A DNA stretch of 64,000 nt from Actinostola sp. cb2023 (GCA_033675265.1 JAUJYZ010001429.1:67001-131000), one strand, 5' to 3'. Positions 46,445 through 59,151 are shown, counted from the first letter of the stretch. The notes: generated by a model not told the origin, from the sequence alone. Translations and numbers: made by a program.

Positions 46445-47815
46445 GCCGTCGACATATTCACCTTTCCCCGCTTAACGTCCACTGGACGTTTAGGTCAGAC
46501 CCCCCCCCTCCCCCCCTCCTTAACGTCCACTTGGAATTTGCATTCGGCAACATGACTCGAAACAAACGGTAACAAACAACAGTCCAAGGTTCTTTATACC
46601 TCTGGAAAATCCTCAAAACTGCCCTCATTCCATGTAGTTCACTTCATTCTCCTTAATAACAATTCTTCTGTATCTCTATATCTTGCCTCTACGAATAATT
46701 CTGGCTATTACTTGTGCACAATATATTCGGTCAGTCCACCGCCATTTTGTCTAATTCCCAATGAACGCTGGGATACCACAGGTAATCCAAGCATTCTCGT
46801 ACCCAAGCCACCACAAACAGAGGTGGTCGTCCAAGATTTTTGATAGTTTTTATCAGAATCTATTTATATAACACCGAAGTTTGTTAGAACGGACCACCAG
46901 TCATGCTCGAGAATCCATCGGTGCTCTTCGGCGTGGGCTCGGAAATCGCCCCGCCAGAGAACCGCTGGAGAACTTGCCTGCTAGAACGGCTTCTGGGGCG
47001 TGATACGCACTCGAGCGCATCAACCTGGACGGAGACATAATCTCATTACGGTTTGACAGCTTGTAAGGTAAGTCTTCTTTTGACCTCGCTCTCCCTCTCT
47101 CGGGAAGGAGGTCAAAAGAAGACTCTGGCGCACAAGGTAATGTACTTGTCGTCTCCAACCAAAACTTCCAGACTTTAAAACAAAATCTGGACACGTCTTT
47201 TGCCGTTCAGGCATGTTCAGGATTTCTCTGTCGTCTAACTCCGGCAATGTCAGTTGATAATCAAACTGTTATCGAAAAAACATCGCTTCGATTTTCTATG
47301 AACATCTGTCTGACTATGAACCGTGCAGGGAATGACTGAAGTGCATAAATATTTTTAAATATCTTGTAAACAACTTTGATCTCTTGGATCAATCTTTCAA
47401 CAGTCCTTTCAACAGCTGTCAACACTGACTTTTGCCGACGGCGTCCGTTTTAATGAATGAAAATATGGCTGAGCTCTGATTGGCCCTATTTTTTGTGGCA
47501 AAAAATAGGGTCAATCAGAAGCCAGCATTGTCTCACGCCCCAGAAGTCGTTTTAGCAGGTAAGTTCTCCAGCGGTTCTCTGGCGGGGCGATGTTTCATCC
47601 GAGCCCACGCCGAAGAGCACCGATGGATTCTCGAGCATGACCACCAGTTTGTTCGTTTTATCTTTGCTTTCTTTTTGATTTCAACATGAAGTAAAAAAAA
47701 TGTTTTTTTTTTACAAAAATGCCCCACACTAACGTCCAAATTTGTTCCTGCCTTACCCCCTCCCCCCCCTAAACGTCCAGTGGACGTTAAGCGGGGAAAG
47801 GTGAATATGTCGCCG
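46445..47815. mobile_element. 1.37-kb foldback element (outer), hosting a second element
   Basis: The left end GTCGACATATTCACCTTTCC, CCGCTTAACGTCCACTGGAC is inverted at 47765-47815 (GTCCAGTGGACGTTAAGCGG, GGAAAGGTGAATATGTCGCC) over about 45 bp. Runs of C lie just inside both arms. The element at 46902-47639 sits inside it. No transposase-like frame is visible. Confidence 0.75.
46902..47639. mobile_element. 738-bp MULE-like foldback with 9-bp target duplication
   Basis: The arms begin CATGCTCGAGAATCCATCGG and end CCGATGGATTCTCGAGCATG, inverse to each other and nearly identical to the 82-bp element at 18919-19000. Perfect 9-bp duplications ACCACCAGT flank it at 46893-46901 and 47640-47648. Inner arms (GTTCTCCAGCGG, CCCCGCCAGAGAACC) also pair. 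No coding capacity is recognised; inferred Mutator-like non-autonomous element. Confidence 0.85.
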
Positions 47816-48330
47816 GATCCTTATCTGCATGGTGAATATAATGACAGTCAGAAAGTAACACGTCCTCGTTCTAACAGAAATCGATCTTGCGTCACTCGTT
47901 ACCATGACGACTGATACAGGTCCATAAGTCCCTGTTTAGATTTACGAAGCCTTGAAACCATGGTAACCTAGAAATGGTTGGATTGAATCTAAAGAGCAAA
48001 CGAGAAAGATTTACATGGCTCAATATACACAACTTTTATGTTTTAGTTTAAAAGTGTGAATATTTACAGGGTTTAGAGTATAGCGTAGTTGACACTGGTA
48101 GATTTTAATAGGTTTTAATATTGTATTGTTATTGAAGTCATTAATTAATTAATTAATTAATTAATTAATGAAAGAATTTATGAACGCCAGTTCGTCTGTC
48201 AGTTGTGCGACTCAGTGTCAACAATTTACGATATTCTTTAAAATCTTATATAATTAATTATACTACATGCAATTTCTAGGTAAATCTGACAATAGTTATT
48301 TACAACTTGGTCCCTCTTCGTCATTGCGGT

Positions 48331-51300
48331 TTATTTATTCAATGTGTGATTCAGCACCAGTGAATGTTGTCCCAAAGAGTCCCCTGCTACGAGTGGTATG
48401 TGGTATATTAGTCCCTCCATGCGACATGTCCCACTTGGTTCACAATAATACACCACGGCTTCGATCTAAACACAAGAGAAAATAACGTATCACTAGTTAG
48501 ACCTGAACAAGGAGGTACCCATAAGTGTGTGACAACGTCAATGAATCATTTCCCAAGCATGTCGAGCACATCACATGTGCGTTCGGCTCAGAGGAGATTG
48601 GGAAGAGCTACGTGGGTAAATAAAGTATTCCATTCTATTCTATTCCATTCTATTCCATTCTATTCCGTTTTATTCCATTCTATTCCATTCTGGTCCATTC
48701 TATTCTATTCCGTTCTATTCCATTCTATTCTATTCCGTTCTATTCCATTCTGTTCCATTCTATTCTATTCCGTTCTATTCCGTTCCATTCAATTCTTTAT
48801 TATTCCATTGCATTCTATTCTCCCAAATCTTTTTCGGTGCTTCCTCTTCCCTCCCTTTCCCTAGTTCCCAGTGCCTTTCGGTCAGTCACAAGTACCTGTA
48901 ACTTGACTTGTTGTAATGAAACATCAGGCCAGGCCACTCTTGTTACAGCTGATAGTGAGTCACCCTTAATTACACCCGATGGTGGAGTGAAACAGCTTTG
49001 ATCCCTTAGACGCTGGCATCCTAAATAAGCACCGAAACAAAGTATCGGTCAAAACTGTCACATGCTTGAGTATTAGAACTTACGAGTATTCAATGTAAAA
49101 TAGGTGTCCTTGCTGATGAAAGAGGGTGTTCTATTTTGAACTTTTGGATACTAGAGTGCAATTAATTTTCTATCCGTTTATTAGGCGCATGCATTATCAG
49201 AATTGCTGCTCGTGCGCGCGCAATTTCAATAGCTGAAGATCGAGAAAGGTGAAGGGAATCGTATTGTTGATGGTGGGAAATATTTTGTAAATCCAGACAG
49301 ACACAGTTGTACTTCTCCAGACAGTCAAAATTGAGTTACAATATAGCATTCCGACGGCCAACCGCTTCCCCTCTTTTCTCCCATTTTCGCGCATACATGC
49401 GTTATGATTTTTTTAACTCTCGTTTGACTGGGACTGACAGAGAAAGAAGGACTGCTCATAGCGTATTGTGTCCGTGATTATTATATAGCAATACCTTTCT
49501 CAGTTTCTACCCAACACGCTTGCCATATGCTAGTAGCCCCTTCGGTCAGCTTACATCCGCTTGCCAAATCTATGTTCAAAGTCAACTCAAGATCTTTAGA
49601 TGGTGTCACGCTGACGGGGAGATGTTGCGTGACAAGCGTTCTTGTTGACGTAATGCGCTTTATGATTCGTTGTGTGACATCTCCAGCGTCAGTTTGTTCT
49701 CGAGGTTTCCTAAGACTGCTGGTGCGGCTTTCCTGGTCGATCACAGTCAGCTCGGTTGCTTGTGAATTTGCGAGGTTGACAATACGAATAACGTGGTTGT
49801 TTGTGTCTGCTATGTACATCTGCTGACCACAAGGACTGATGCATAACCCACCTGGCTCGTCCAAAACCCCTGGGTAGGGTTTACCACTGCCATAAAAGGT
49901 AGTGCAAGTTTTGCTTGCGGGATTGACTTTCTTGATCTAAAAAAAAACAGCATCAAATTTAGGCGTGGTCACTACAACGTGCACGTTAGCGTTCTGTTAC
50001 AATGTATAGTGCAGTTTATGATATCGGCTTTGATTAGATGTCATGGCTGACAGTTCTGTGCGGAAGTTGTTGCGCCCTCTTGGTGATTCCATCGCGGTAT
50101 GACGCTGACGCGGTATGCCGAAGATGGCAATGATGAAAAAATGATGATGATAGTGATGATAATTAATGGTGATGATGATTATGATGATAATGATGATAGT
50201 AATTGATCACGTTACTCAGTTCCACCTTTACTTTTGTCCAGCGTGATTACCTTGTGGTTGTATGAATCAGCTAGAAATAATTCCTGTGAGTGCGCGTTCC
50301 AAGCGATGCCAAGTGGGTGTTGAAGCTTAACATCGACTCCTTTCCCATCCACGTCTCCAAATGCAAACAGATTCTATTGATCATGAAATCGGCAAAGTTA
50401 CATAAATACCTACTTTTAAAAGCCATGTCGCATCTACCCACAAGGCCAAGGGAGTTTTGGTGTTCTAATTAATAACACTTTATTGAAGACACTAAAGGTA
50501 AAAAGGTACGTTGTTCGTTATTCCCGTTTTCAGTCTCCGATGATATCAACAGTCTATAATTAAACGCCTGTAGCACGTTGCAAAACATTGCCGCATTGGT
50601 GTTACATGTACATGTGGAATTACATAAGGCACGTTGCAAAACATTGCCGCATTGGTGTTACATGTACATGTGGAATTACACAAGGCACGTTGGCATTGCC
50701 GCATTGGTCTTGCATGTACATGTGGAATTACATAAGGCACGTTGGCATTGCCGCATTGGTGTTACATGTACATGTGGAATTACATAAGGCACGTTGGCAT
50801 TGCCGCATTGGTGTTACATGTACATGTGGAATTACATAAGGCACGTTGGCATTGCCGCATTGGTGTTACATGTACATGTGGAATTACACAAGGCACGTTG
50901 GCATTGCCGCATTGGTGTTACATGTACATGTGGAATTACATAAGGCACGTTGTCATTGCCGCGTTGGTCTTACATGTACATGTGGAATTACATAAGGCAC
51001 GTTGTCATTGCCGCGTTGGTCTTACATGTACATGTGGAATTACATAAGGCACGTTGGCATTGCCGCATTGGTGTTACATGTACATGTGGAATTACATAAG
51101 GCACGTTGCAAAACATTGCCGCATTGGTGTTACATGTACATGTGGAATTACACAAGGCACGTTGTCATTGCCGCATTGGTCTTACATGTACATGTGGAAT
51201 TACACAAGGCACGTTGGCATTACCGCATTGGTCTTACATGTACATGTGGAATTACATAAGGCACTTCATTGGCATTGCCGCATTGGTCTTACATGTACAT

Positions 51301-54300
51301 GTGGAATTACACAAGGCACGTTGGCATTGCCGCATTGGTGTTACATGTACATGTGGAATTACACAAGGCACGTTGGCATTGCCGCATTGGTGTTACATGT
51401 ACATGTGGAATTACACAAGGCACGTTGGCATTGCCGCATTGGTGTTACATGTACATGTGGAATTACACAAGTTACATGTACATGTGGAATTACACAAGGC
51501 ACGTTGGCATTGCCGCATTGGTGTTACATGTACATGTGGAATTACACAAGGCACGTTGGCATTGCCGCATTGGTCTTACATGTACATGTGGAATTACATA
51601 AGGCACGTTGGCATTGCCGCATTGGTGTTACATGTACATGTGGAATTACACAAGGCACGTTGGCCAGCTTCATTGTCTACTTACACTAGGGTCTCTATCA
51701 GCACCAACCACAGCCTTGGTGGCTCCAGTAGCAATATCAACGACACGGACGCTACTACTCTCACTATCCGCCACAAATAACAACCAACATGACTTGATGC
51801 ACGCCAAAGCAAGACCAGAAGGCTGGGCAAAGGCTGCTTTATGGGGGTAACTGTTGTTACGATTAGCTTCATCTCCATTGCCAGCAAAACGGATGCAAGT
51901 GCCAGCTTTCTGAGAACTAAGTAGAAGGACACGATGTAACATTTAGAAATTATTCCTGATGAAATATCGCAAAAGAAACTCTAGCTAGCTTACAAACACG
52001 TCCTCCAATCAGGATGCAACGTCAATGTAAATACCGGAAGTGCCGATATATCGTTACAGAGGGCTTCCAATCCATTGTTTTAAGTAGTAAAACAAGTACC
52101 TACCCTCCTTTAAGCCACAAGTCATCTTTCAAATACAAAACCCACATCTGATGTGTTCCAGCCATTGCAATGTATAATACACTTTCTTTGCTTTCTTCAC
52201 TTTTGTAACCTGGTTGGATACACAAAATTACAATGTATATTGCTGTATATTGCTTGTAGAAAGCCATCAATCAAATGCCCTTACAGACAGTGTACAACAT
52301 GTATAGACTGTACAGGACTCAACATCAGCATCAGCATCATTCATGCACCATGGTCACTGCCATCATCACATGTCATCACACACTAGTGCTCATCAGCATC
52401 ATCACATCAGATAACATCATCATATGTATGTACAGAGTGCATTGTAACATCATCATTATCATCATCATCATTCGTGCACCATGGTCACTGGTCACTGTTA
52501 TCATCACATATCATCACACACATCATCACATCACATCTAGCTGCCTGCATTGTAGGCATTCCTTGTTGGGAGGGGGGAGGTGAGGAAATTGGGTCGAGGG
52601 ATAGAGGAGGGATCATGTACATGTAGATCGATGCATTAACAAACAGTCAACAAGGCAATACATGAATGAACACTGCCACAGAGATTGCAATCATCATCAT
52701 CATTATCATCATCATCATCATCATGTACCTGGTGGTGGTCCAATAATGACATCCCAGGGTGAGCTGATACATTGCGCTGTCCCTTGAGCACCCCCTTCCT
52801 TATCATTGCCTTGTTGGCCTGTACCAGCAATTGTACTTACTGTCCCATCTTCCAAATCAATCTAGATTAGTTTAGCAATAATTAATTAAGTTATACAGCA
52901 TACATGTATATACATTTGCATAGACTACATGGCGGTAGTTATTTATCAATCACATCTTCAAAATATGCTCAAAAGCTGGTTATAACAATGATCGTGATAG
53001 AGTCATCTTTCTATGAGTGGGAATTATCAGCTGCCATACCATAACCGGAACCACCTGCATTTAACCATAATTTGAATTCCTATGCTATCCGAGCCTATAT
53101 ATTTATGTAGCTTAATTTCCCTTGCCTGATGGCCCTGAACTGTACAGGCTTTTTATTAGAGCAGGGACACTTGGACCTTTACTCTGCCATTTTGATTTCT
53201 GTCTCCACTATACTCCACATTCCAAGAAATTGCTGCTCTATATTGACATTTTAGGTCCGTTAAAGAAAAACCCTAGCCTGTCTGTACCAACTCATATGAA
53301 AATAAAAATACTGTACTCTACCTTTCTGATGGCATGGTTTTCAGTATCGGCAACATAAATTGTTTCATCTTTCATTGTAACACCTTGTGGAGCATGGAAT
53401 CTTGCTTCGTCAAAATCGCCATCTTTGAAACCACTTTTGCCCCCACCAATAACATGGTGAGTGACACCTTCAACACTCATGACCAGAATTCTATGGTGTC
53501 CAGTATCTGAGACCATCAACCTCTTTCCAGATCCATCAGTACAGACTTTACCAGGATAAGATATGTTTGTTTTAGGCATTTCATCTTTTGCCAAGGAAAT
53601 TCCAATATTGTGATTACTTATTTGACCTATGAGGCAAAGGACACTAGCACTTAATTGTCTTAAAATAAGAGAGGGATTAACAGAGAGAGAAGGAGGAAGG
53701 GAAGGAATGAAGATAGAAGATGTAAGAAATTGAAAATGATTGAATAACTTAATGATTGAATGAATGGATGGATGAATGATTGATTGAATGGATGGATGAA
53801 TGATTGATTGATTGATGGAATAATTATGATTGAATGAATGAATGATTGAATGGAAATGGATGGATGACTTATTGAATGATTGAATGGATGGATGAATGAT
53901 TGAATGGATGGATGAATGATTGAATGGATGGATGAATGATTGAATGGATGGATGGATGATTGAATGATCAATGGATGATTGAATGATTTAATGGTTGGAT
54001 GGATGATTGAACAATTGAATGGATGGATGAATGGATGAATGATTGAATGGATGGATGAATGGATGAATGGATGAATGGATGAATGATTGAATGATCAATG
54101 GATGATTGAATGATTTAATGGTTGGATGGATGATTGAACAATTGAATGGATGGATGAATGGATGAATGATTGAATGGATGGATGAATGGATGGATGATTG
54201 AATGATCGATGGATGATTGAATGATTTAATGGATGGATGAATGATTGAATGATTGAATGGATGGATGGATGATAGAATGATTGAATGGATGGATGATAGA

Positions 54301-55088
54301 ATGAATGGATAATGGATGAAGGGAAGAAATGAGTACAAGAATGATACTGAGGAGAGGGTGGGGGAGGAGGGGGGCGGGGAGGGTAGAAGGTAAACAACAA
54401 CGTAACTGAACATAAATGTACTAGCTGACGCAATACAACAAGAATATTTGAAGCACAAAAGTTACAATGACTCCATCCCTGAATCAAAGCAGCACACATT
54501 TACTTTACCTTTTTCTCTGTAATATTTCAAAGCAGCCCCAATAAACTGCAGCAATATCTGCCTGTGCCCTTCCCCCACGAGTGACAACAAGATCTCCCCT
54601 GAAGGTCCAACAACAACCAAAGTTGGCCAACAAGCCACCCCCATTGTATTCCATATCTTTGCATCGGCATCATTCACCACTGCATGTCCGATATCATACC
54701 GAATGATAGCGCTCAAGATGTTGGCAGATGATTTTTCGTTCTCGAATTTTGCCGAGTGAACTCCGACGACGACAACTCCTTCGGCCTCCGAATGTTGGTG
54801 CTCCAAAGCCTCTAGATCAGGTAGAATATGCATGCAGTTTATACAGCAATACGTGAAGAAGTCGAGCACACAGATTTTGCCATGCAGTTTCTTCTTGAAG
54901 GATAAAGGATCTTTGCAGTTTAGCCATTCGAGGTCATCGTCGAACTCTGGGATTTGAATCGATTCGTTGCTCACTCTGTCCAAATACGTAGACACTAAAG
55001 TAAATATTTCTTCGTCTGATTTTGCTGCCTTTAGGTCTGCTATGATACCAACGATTCTCTTAACAAGTTTACTGTCTGTGAGAGCCAT
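48331..55088 (-). CDS. NHLRC2: NHL repeat-containing protein 2
   Basis: Nine minus-strand exons join in frame: 55088-54509, 53626-53322, 52861-52729, 52209-52104, 51916-51685, 50373-50251, 49936-49495, 49020-48896 and 48465-48331. The total is 2,181 nt or 726 residues, the same length as I recall for human NHLRC2. The N-terminal thioredoxin-like domain holds [20 protein letters not shown] (CCINC at 81-85), [20 protein letters not shown] and [13 protein letters not shown] repeats of a six-bladed beta-propeller follow ([65 protein letters not shown]), then a C-terminal beta domain. NHLRC2 is a cytosolic protein linked to cell survival and thiol/actin homeostasis; its exact reaction is unsettled. 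The start MALTDSK follows from length; an upstream frame without ATG support was not used. The stop codon overlaps an AATAAA-like sequence. Confidence 0.96.
48626..48830. repeat. (ATTCY)n pentanucleotide microsatellite
   Basis: TATTCCATTC units with GTTC variants, in the NHLRC2 intron between exons 8 and 9, about 65 bp past the exon 8 donor. Confidence 0.92.
50570..51664. repeat. 52-bp satellite, about 21 copies, in NHLRC2 intron 5
   Basis: The unit runs GGCACGTTGGCATTGCCGCA, TTGGTGTTACATGTACATGT, GGAATTACACAA (52 bp), with some units carrying a TTGCAAAACATTG variant and one short unit near 51473. Each unit holds the palindrome ACATGTACATGT. The array ends about 20 bp from the NHLRC2 exon 5 donor. 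Because 52 is not a multiple of three, the long open frames across it cycle through all frames and are not genes. Confidence 0.96.
52320..52725. repeat. (CAT/ATC)n-rich intron segment
   Basis: ATCATC-type triplets occur in clusters at 52320-52520 and 52690-52722, with a duplicated CATGCACCATGGTCACTG block near 52342 and 52475. The second cluster begins 4 bases past the NHLRC2 exon 3 donor. Confidence 0.85.
53690..54320. repeat. (GAAT/GGAT)n compound microsatellite
   Basis: About 600 bp of ATGGATGAATGATTGA-type units in the NHLRC2 intron between exons 1 and 2. Higher-order units of about 100 bp (TGGTTGGATGGATGATTGAA at 53992 and 54119) show that it also expanded in larger blocks. Confidence 0.93.
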
Positions 55089-55242
55089 ATCTATCACCGA
55101 AATACAGAAAGCTGCGAACGGAAACGAAAAACAAAGAAACAAATTTCAAGTACATTAAATTCAAACCACAGGAAGTATATACCTTTGTTGATTGACCGCT
55201 GTTCTAGTACTGCAGGCGTCTTTGACTGGTCTCAGAAGAAAG
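55089..55242. promoter_or_regulatory. Probable shared bidirectional promoter of NHLRC2 and HMG20
   Basis: Only 154 bp separate the two divergent start codons, so both 5' UTRs and core promoters must lie here or within the first exons. A CACAGGAAGTAT motif at 55167-55178 fits an ETS-type site, common in divergent TATA-less promoters. A TATA-like TATATACC follows it. A TTTCGGTGATAG acceptor-like sequence just before the NHLRC2 ATG could mean a 5' UTR intron. Functional assignment is inferred from position. Confidence 0.6.
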
Positions 55243-58200
55243 ATGGATTCTGATCATCCTGACTGTACTGTCAATGTATCTGGACTTACAGCCTTTAATA
55301 TTGGACATTTCGAGACAGGACAACCATCAGTGCAAGACAAAACTGGTTTTGAAGGCGCTATTACTCCTGTTACTTGCTTCAATGAAGTCGTCGCTTCGCA
55401 AGATGGCGGCATGACAAGGACAAGGTGTCTGGCTGTTTATATTTGTAGTTCCACCTTTTGTAGACCCTTAGAGTTCTGTAAAACCTTCATTCTTTGTCCG
55501 TTTATTATCCTACTTTACAACTCTTGAGTGTAGAACTGTTACGGAAGAGCTAAGGGACTTAATAAGTCAATTTATGTTTAACTATTCCAAGGCTTGTCTC
55601 ACGTGTTTACATCTTGTCTCTGATACTGTTTTGGCTTTAGAGCATTTTGTTTTTCTATACCATTGGTCTCATTTAACTTCAGGATTAATGATTTTCTGTA
55701 AATTTTATGAATTGAATCTATTTTATAGGAATGTTCAGCTGCCAGTAGATGTTGTTTCGTATGATGGAACCACAAATATGGTGACAGCAGCAGGACAAGG
55801 TCTGTTGTATTTGGGGAGAAGGGGAAGAGGGAGGGGTTTTGGGAAGGGGGAGGGAACGGGGAGTCTCCAGAAAGTTAGTATATGGGTGTGCCACCAACAT
55901 GTCAAAATCCATTACTACCCTTCCTTAGGACCGGGTGAATCTCCATTATACTGAAGCCTATCATGGGATATTTTTTTCAGAGTAAAAATACAACATGTAC
56001 CCTTTCTCTGTTCCTAAAGATGACTGTATTGCAATCATGATCAAATGCTATTGTATTTGTGTATTCAAATTGAAATTTTGTTTTTCTTTTCATGCCTACA
56101 GATAACTTATTGTCCAATACCCAGGTGACAGTTCTAAATGTACCAGAAAATTCCATCTTTGAAGTTGTCCAGACAGTTTCCCAAGGGGAAGTGAGTGTGG
56201 CAGATATACACATGAACATATGTGGTGATAGTAACACTCATCAACCACAGGAACAGAGCCAAGAACCAAAGGTTTACAACACTATTCTATGTTGGGGGTG
56301 TCAAATGGTCCCCGCAAAAAAATTCGGTCAAATTTCAAATTCTCGTCCCCCCCCCGCAAAAAGCCGTCTCAGAGTCTCAATTTTGAAAACAAAGGAAATC
56401 GTTGAAAAAGTGTCTTGGGCTCGCAAAAATATGCTTTGTGTCAGAGTCTTGCAAATTCTCGCCTTGACCATTCGATACCCCTTACGTTATTCTCGATTCA
56501 AGTCCATTCTACCCAGGCTATTTAGTTTGATTCAATTAGACATGATACATGTACAATTGCACAGTATGTATTCCAATCCATTCTATTCAATATATATATT
56601 CAAATGTTTTCCATTTCATCCCATTCATTCATTTTCATTACATGTATATTCCAATCTGTCCCTTTCAATCCCATTCCATTCTGTTTTAATCTCTTTAATA
56701 ATTTTTCACATGCATGTACATGTCTGTCACTTCTAGGCAACTAAACGAAAGGGAGGATGGCCGAAAGGGAAGAAAAGGAAGAAAGAAATGCAAGACCTAA
56801 ATAAACCTAAAGCACCTGTCACAGGGTGAGTGCATTCCCAGAACAATACATGTACAGCATGTACATGTAGTGTATGCGGAATATACATGTACCTCATCTA
56901 TGTTTTCAAGCACTTTTATTATGAGTCCCTGGCTTTAGGAGATTAGGCCAGCACTCCTTGTGACAGTAAATAAATTATATTGTTATCATCATAGCATCAT
57001 CATCATCATCATATGTAGTGTTTACAACATGAGCAGCCATGTTGTATCAGATACAATTTTTGTGCAAAAAAAACTGACGCTATTAATAATAATGTTTAAC
57101 ACTTATATGCTATTACGTGTAAGTTTAATATTGTAATGAGGCTGATTTTGTATTACATTTACATGTACAACACCTATGTCTTGGTTATGATTTCTTTTTT
57201 GTTGCCCTCATGAATTATTAACTACATGTATTCACTGTCGTTATTAGGTATGTCAGATTTCTTAACAGTCGTCGTGATGAGCTAAAGCAGCTTCATCCTC
57301 ATTTATCCTTTCCTGAGATTACTAAAATGCTTGGTCTTGAATGGAACACAGTTTTGAGACCAGAAGAAAAGCAAGTATGTCAAACATGCAGAAAACCCTT
57401 TTCCCATTCATTTATTCATTAATTCATTCATTTATTCATGCACTTTTCCCATTCATTCACTTTTCCCATTCATTCATTTATTCATTCATTCATTCATTCA
57501 CTTTTCTTATTCATTTATTCATTCATTCATTCATTCACTTTTCCCATTCATTCATTCATTTATTCATTCACTTTTCCCATGCATTCATTCATTCATTCAC
57601 TTTTCCCATTCATTCATTCATTTATTCATTCATTCATTCACTTTTCCCATTCATTTATTCATTCATTCATTCACTTTTCCCATTCATTTATTTATTCATT
57701 CATTCACTTAAAATACATGTACATATTTGCCTTTTTAAGAAATTTCTTGATGAAGCAGAGAATGATAAAAAGCGTTATATCGAAGAGCTAAAAGCTTACC
57801 AACAGTCTGAAAAATATCAAGCATTCGTGAAGCGACAGGAAGCTAAACGAGTCAAACCAGTTGAAGGTAAATATAGCAGAGTTATTAAGGCACTTATGTG
57901 TAAGTGTATTGTTATTGAATACTCATGTACCTTCTTTCCACAGTTGGAGAAACAGATCATAGTAATGGTCATACCACTTTATTGATAACTCAAGCACAAG
58001 AGGTATTTGTAGGCATAATTTATTTGCACACATTTCAATTATGTTCCCTACTTTGATTGTAAAATTGTTCTCTTTCCTTCCTCTTCTGTTCCTTTGACTT
58101 CTGTTGTTTCCTCTCAGGATACAGATTCAAATGAGTTGTTCTGTAAGACATGTGATCAACACTTCAGTTCACTCCATAACAAGAAGGAGCACATGTATGG

Positions 58201-59151
58201 TAGACAACATTTACAGATGTTGACTTGTGAGTTTGAGCGTGAGACAGAAGCCTCTACCAAAGTAACAAGTAGTTTTACTTGTACACCTAGCATTACAAGC
58301 ACAGTAACAAACTCACCAGTGTCCTGCCAGTCATCTCTTACTATACCACAATTCACTGAGACCTTCTTGGAGCAGAACTTAAGTAAGTTATCAAGACATA
58401 TAGTCTTTTAGTATTACTATCTAGTTTTGCTAGTGGAAATACTTACAGTGTATTTTTGCTTGTTGATCGTGTTTTTTTAAATTACTTATTCCATGACTAC
58501 ACTCATTTAATTAATTTATCCATTCACTCATTCATACTCTCTTTTGTCTTCCCTTCTTCGTTTATTTATTCACGGAGTGCTACTTTGCCTTTCATTCATT
58601 TATTCATAGCATCTCTTTTTAGCTCTACATGTAAATGTATGTTTTATACATTCAGGCAAGGTCAGTTATGTGCTTGCTTACACAATTACAAGATGGTCAG
58701 TTTGGGGCTCATCTGTCTGTCTGTTTGTCTGTCTGTCTCTTGGTACTTGAAGCCAATTGTCATTATCAGTAATGTGTCTGGGTTTAGTAGCAGTAGCAAA
58801 AGGAAAATATAATCCATTATCTCCTTATATTTCTGTTTTTCAGACAGAGAATTAGAAATTCGAGAACTTAGAAAATCAATACTCTCTTTACAAGAACGAA
58901 ATGTCATTCTTGCCAAACAATACGAGGAACTTAAGGTACAGAAAATCCATCTTGATTTGATGTGTTCTTGATTACATTTGGATTACAATATCTAATATTG
59001 TTATAAATCTTTTTATTAGGGCGTTTTGGAAAAATCAGAGCACGACATGACGTCACATAAAACTGTTGGAGCTTCTTTAACAACTCAACTAAACACACTA
59101 CGAATGGTCCCAACCCTATTTGGGGTCCAATTACTGAACTTACAGAGCTAA
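55243..59151 (+). CDS. HMG20A: HMG20A/HMG20B-like HMG-box protein with extra C2H2 zinc finger
   Basis: Ten exons join in frame: 55243-55424, 55729-55799, 56102-56271, 56737-56825, 57248-57374, 57740-57866, 57944-58002, 58118-58382, 58844-58935 and 59020-59151 (1,314 nt, 437 residues). A basic stretch [14 protein letters not shown] (about 144-157) precedes the HMG box (about 163-235: [56 protein letters not shown]), the layout of HMG20A/iBRAF and HMG20B/BRAF35. [12 protein letters not shown] and [13 protein letters not shown] match the conserved region before and in the coiled coil. HMG20 proteins act in nuclear LSD1/CoREST-type complexes that regulate neuronal genes. Unlike the vertebrate proteins as I recall them, a C2H2 finger (C284, C287, H300, H306, CX2CX12HX5H) sits between HMG box and coiled coil. 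The start ATG follows the only in-frame choice; the C-terminus is shorter than in HMG20A. A or B identity cannot be decided. Confidence 0.93.
57400..57712. repeat. (ATTC)n microsatellite with CTTTTCCC breaks in HMG20 intron 5
   Basis: TTCATTCATTTATTCATTCA segments are separated by CACTTTTCCCATTC at roughly regular spacing, starting about 30 bp past the exon 5 donor. The FIHSF open frames are artefacts. Confidence 0.93.

Larger units (their letters stand above)
44327..48330. other. Spacer between ferlin start and NHLRC2 end
   Basis: This is the upstream flank of the ferlin gene and the downstream flank of NHLRC2. I found no spliceable coding exon; the short open frames carry no motif. It includes a decayed GCAACA foldback (46141-46345), two nested transposon-like elements (46445-47815) and an ATTA tract near 48140-48170. 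The ferlin promoter should lie just above 44326, but I see no clear core element. Confidence 0.55.

Noticed and set aside
50578..51850. Several open frames of over 100 codons ([15 protein letters not shown])
   Set aside because: They are frames across a 52-bp satellite, cycling through all three phases in an NHLRC2 intron.
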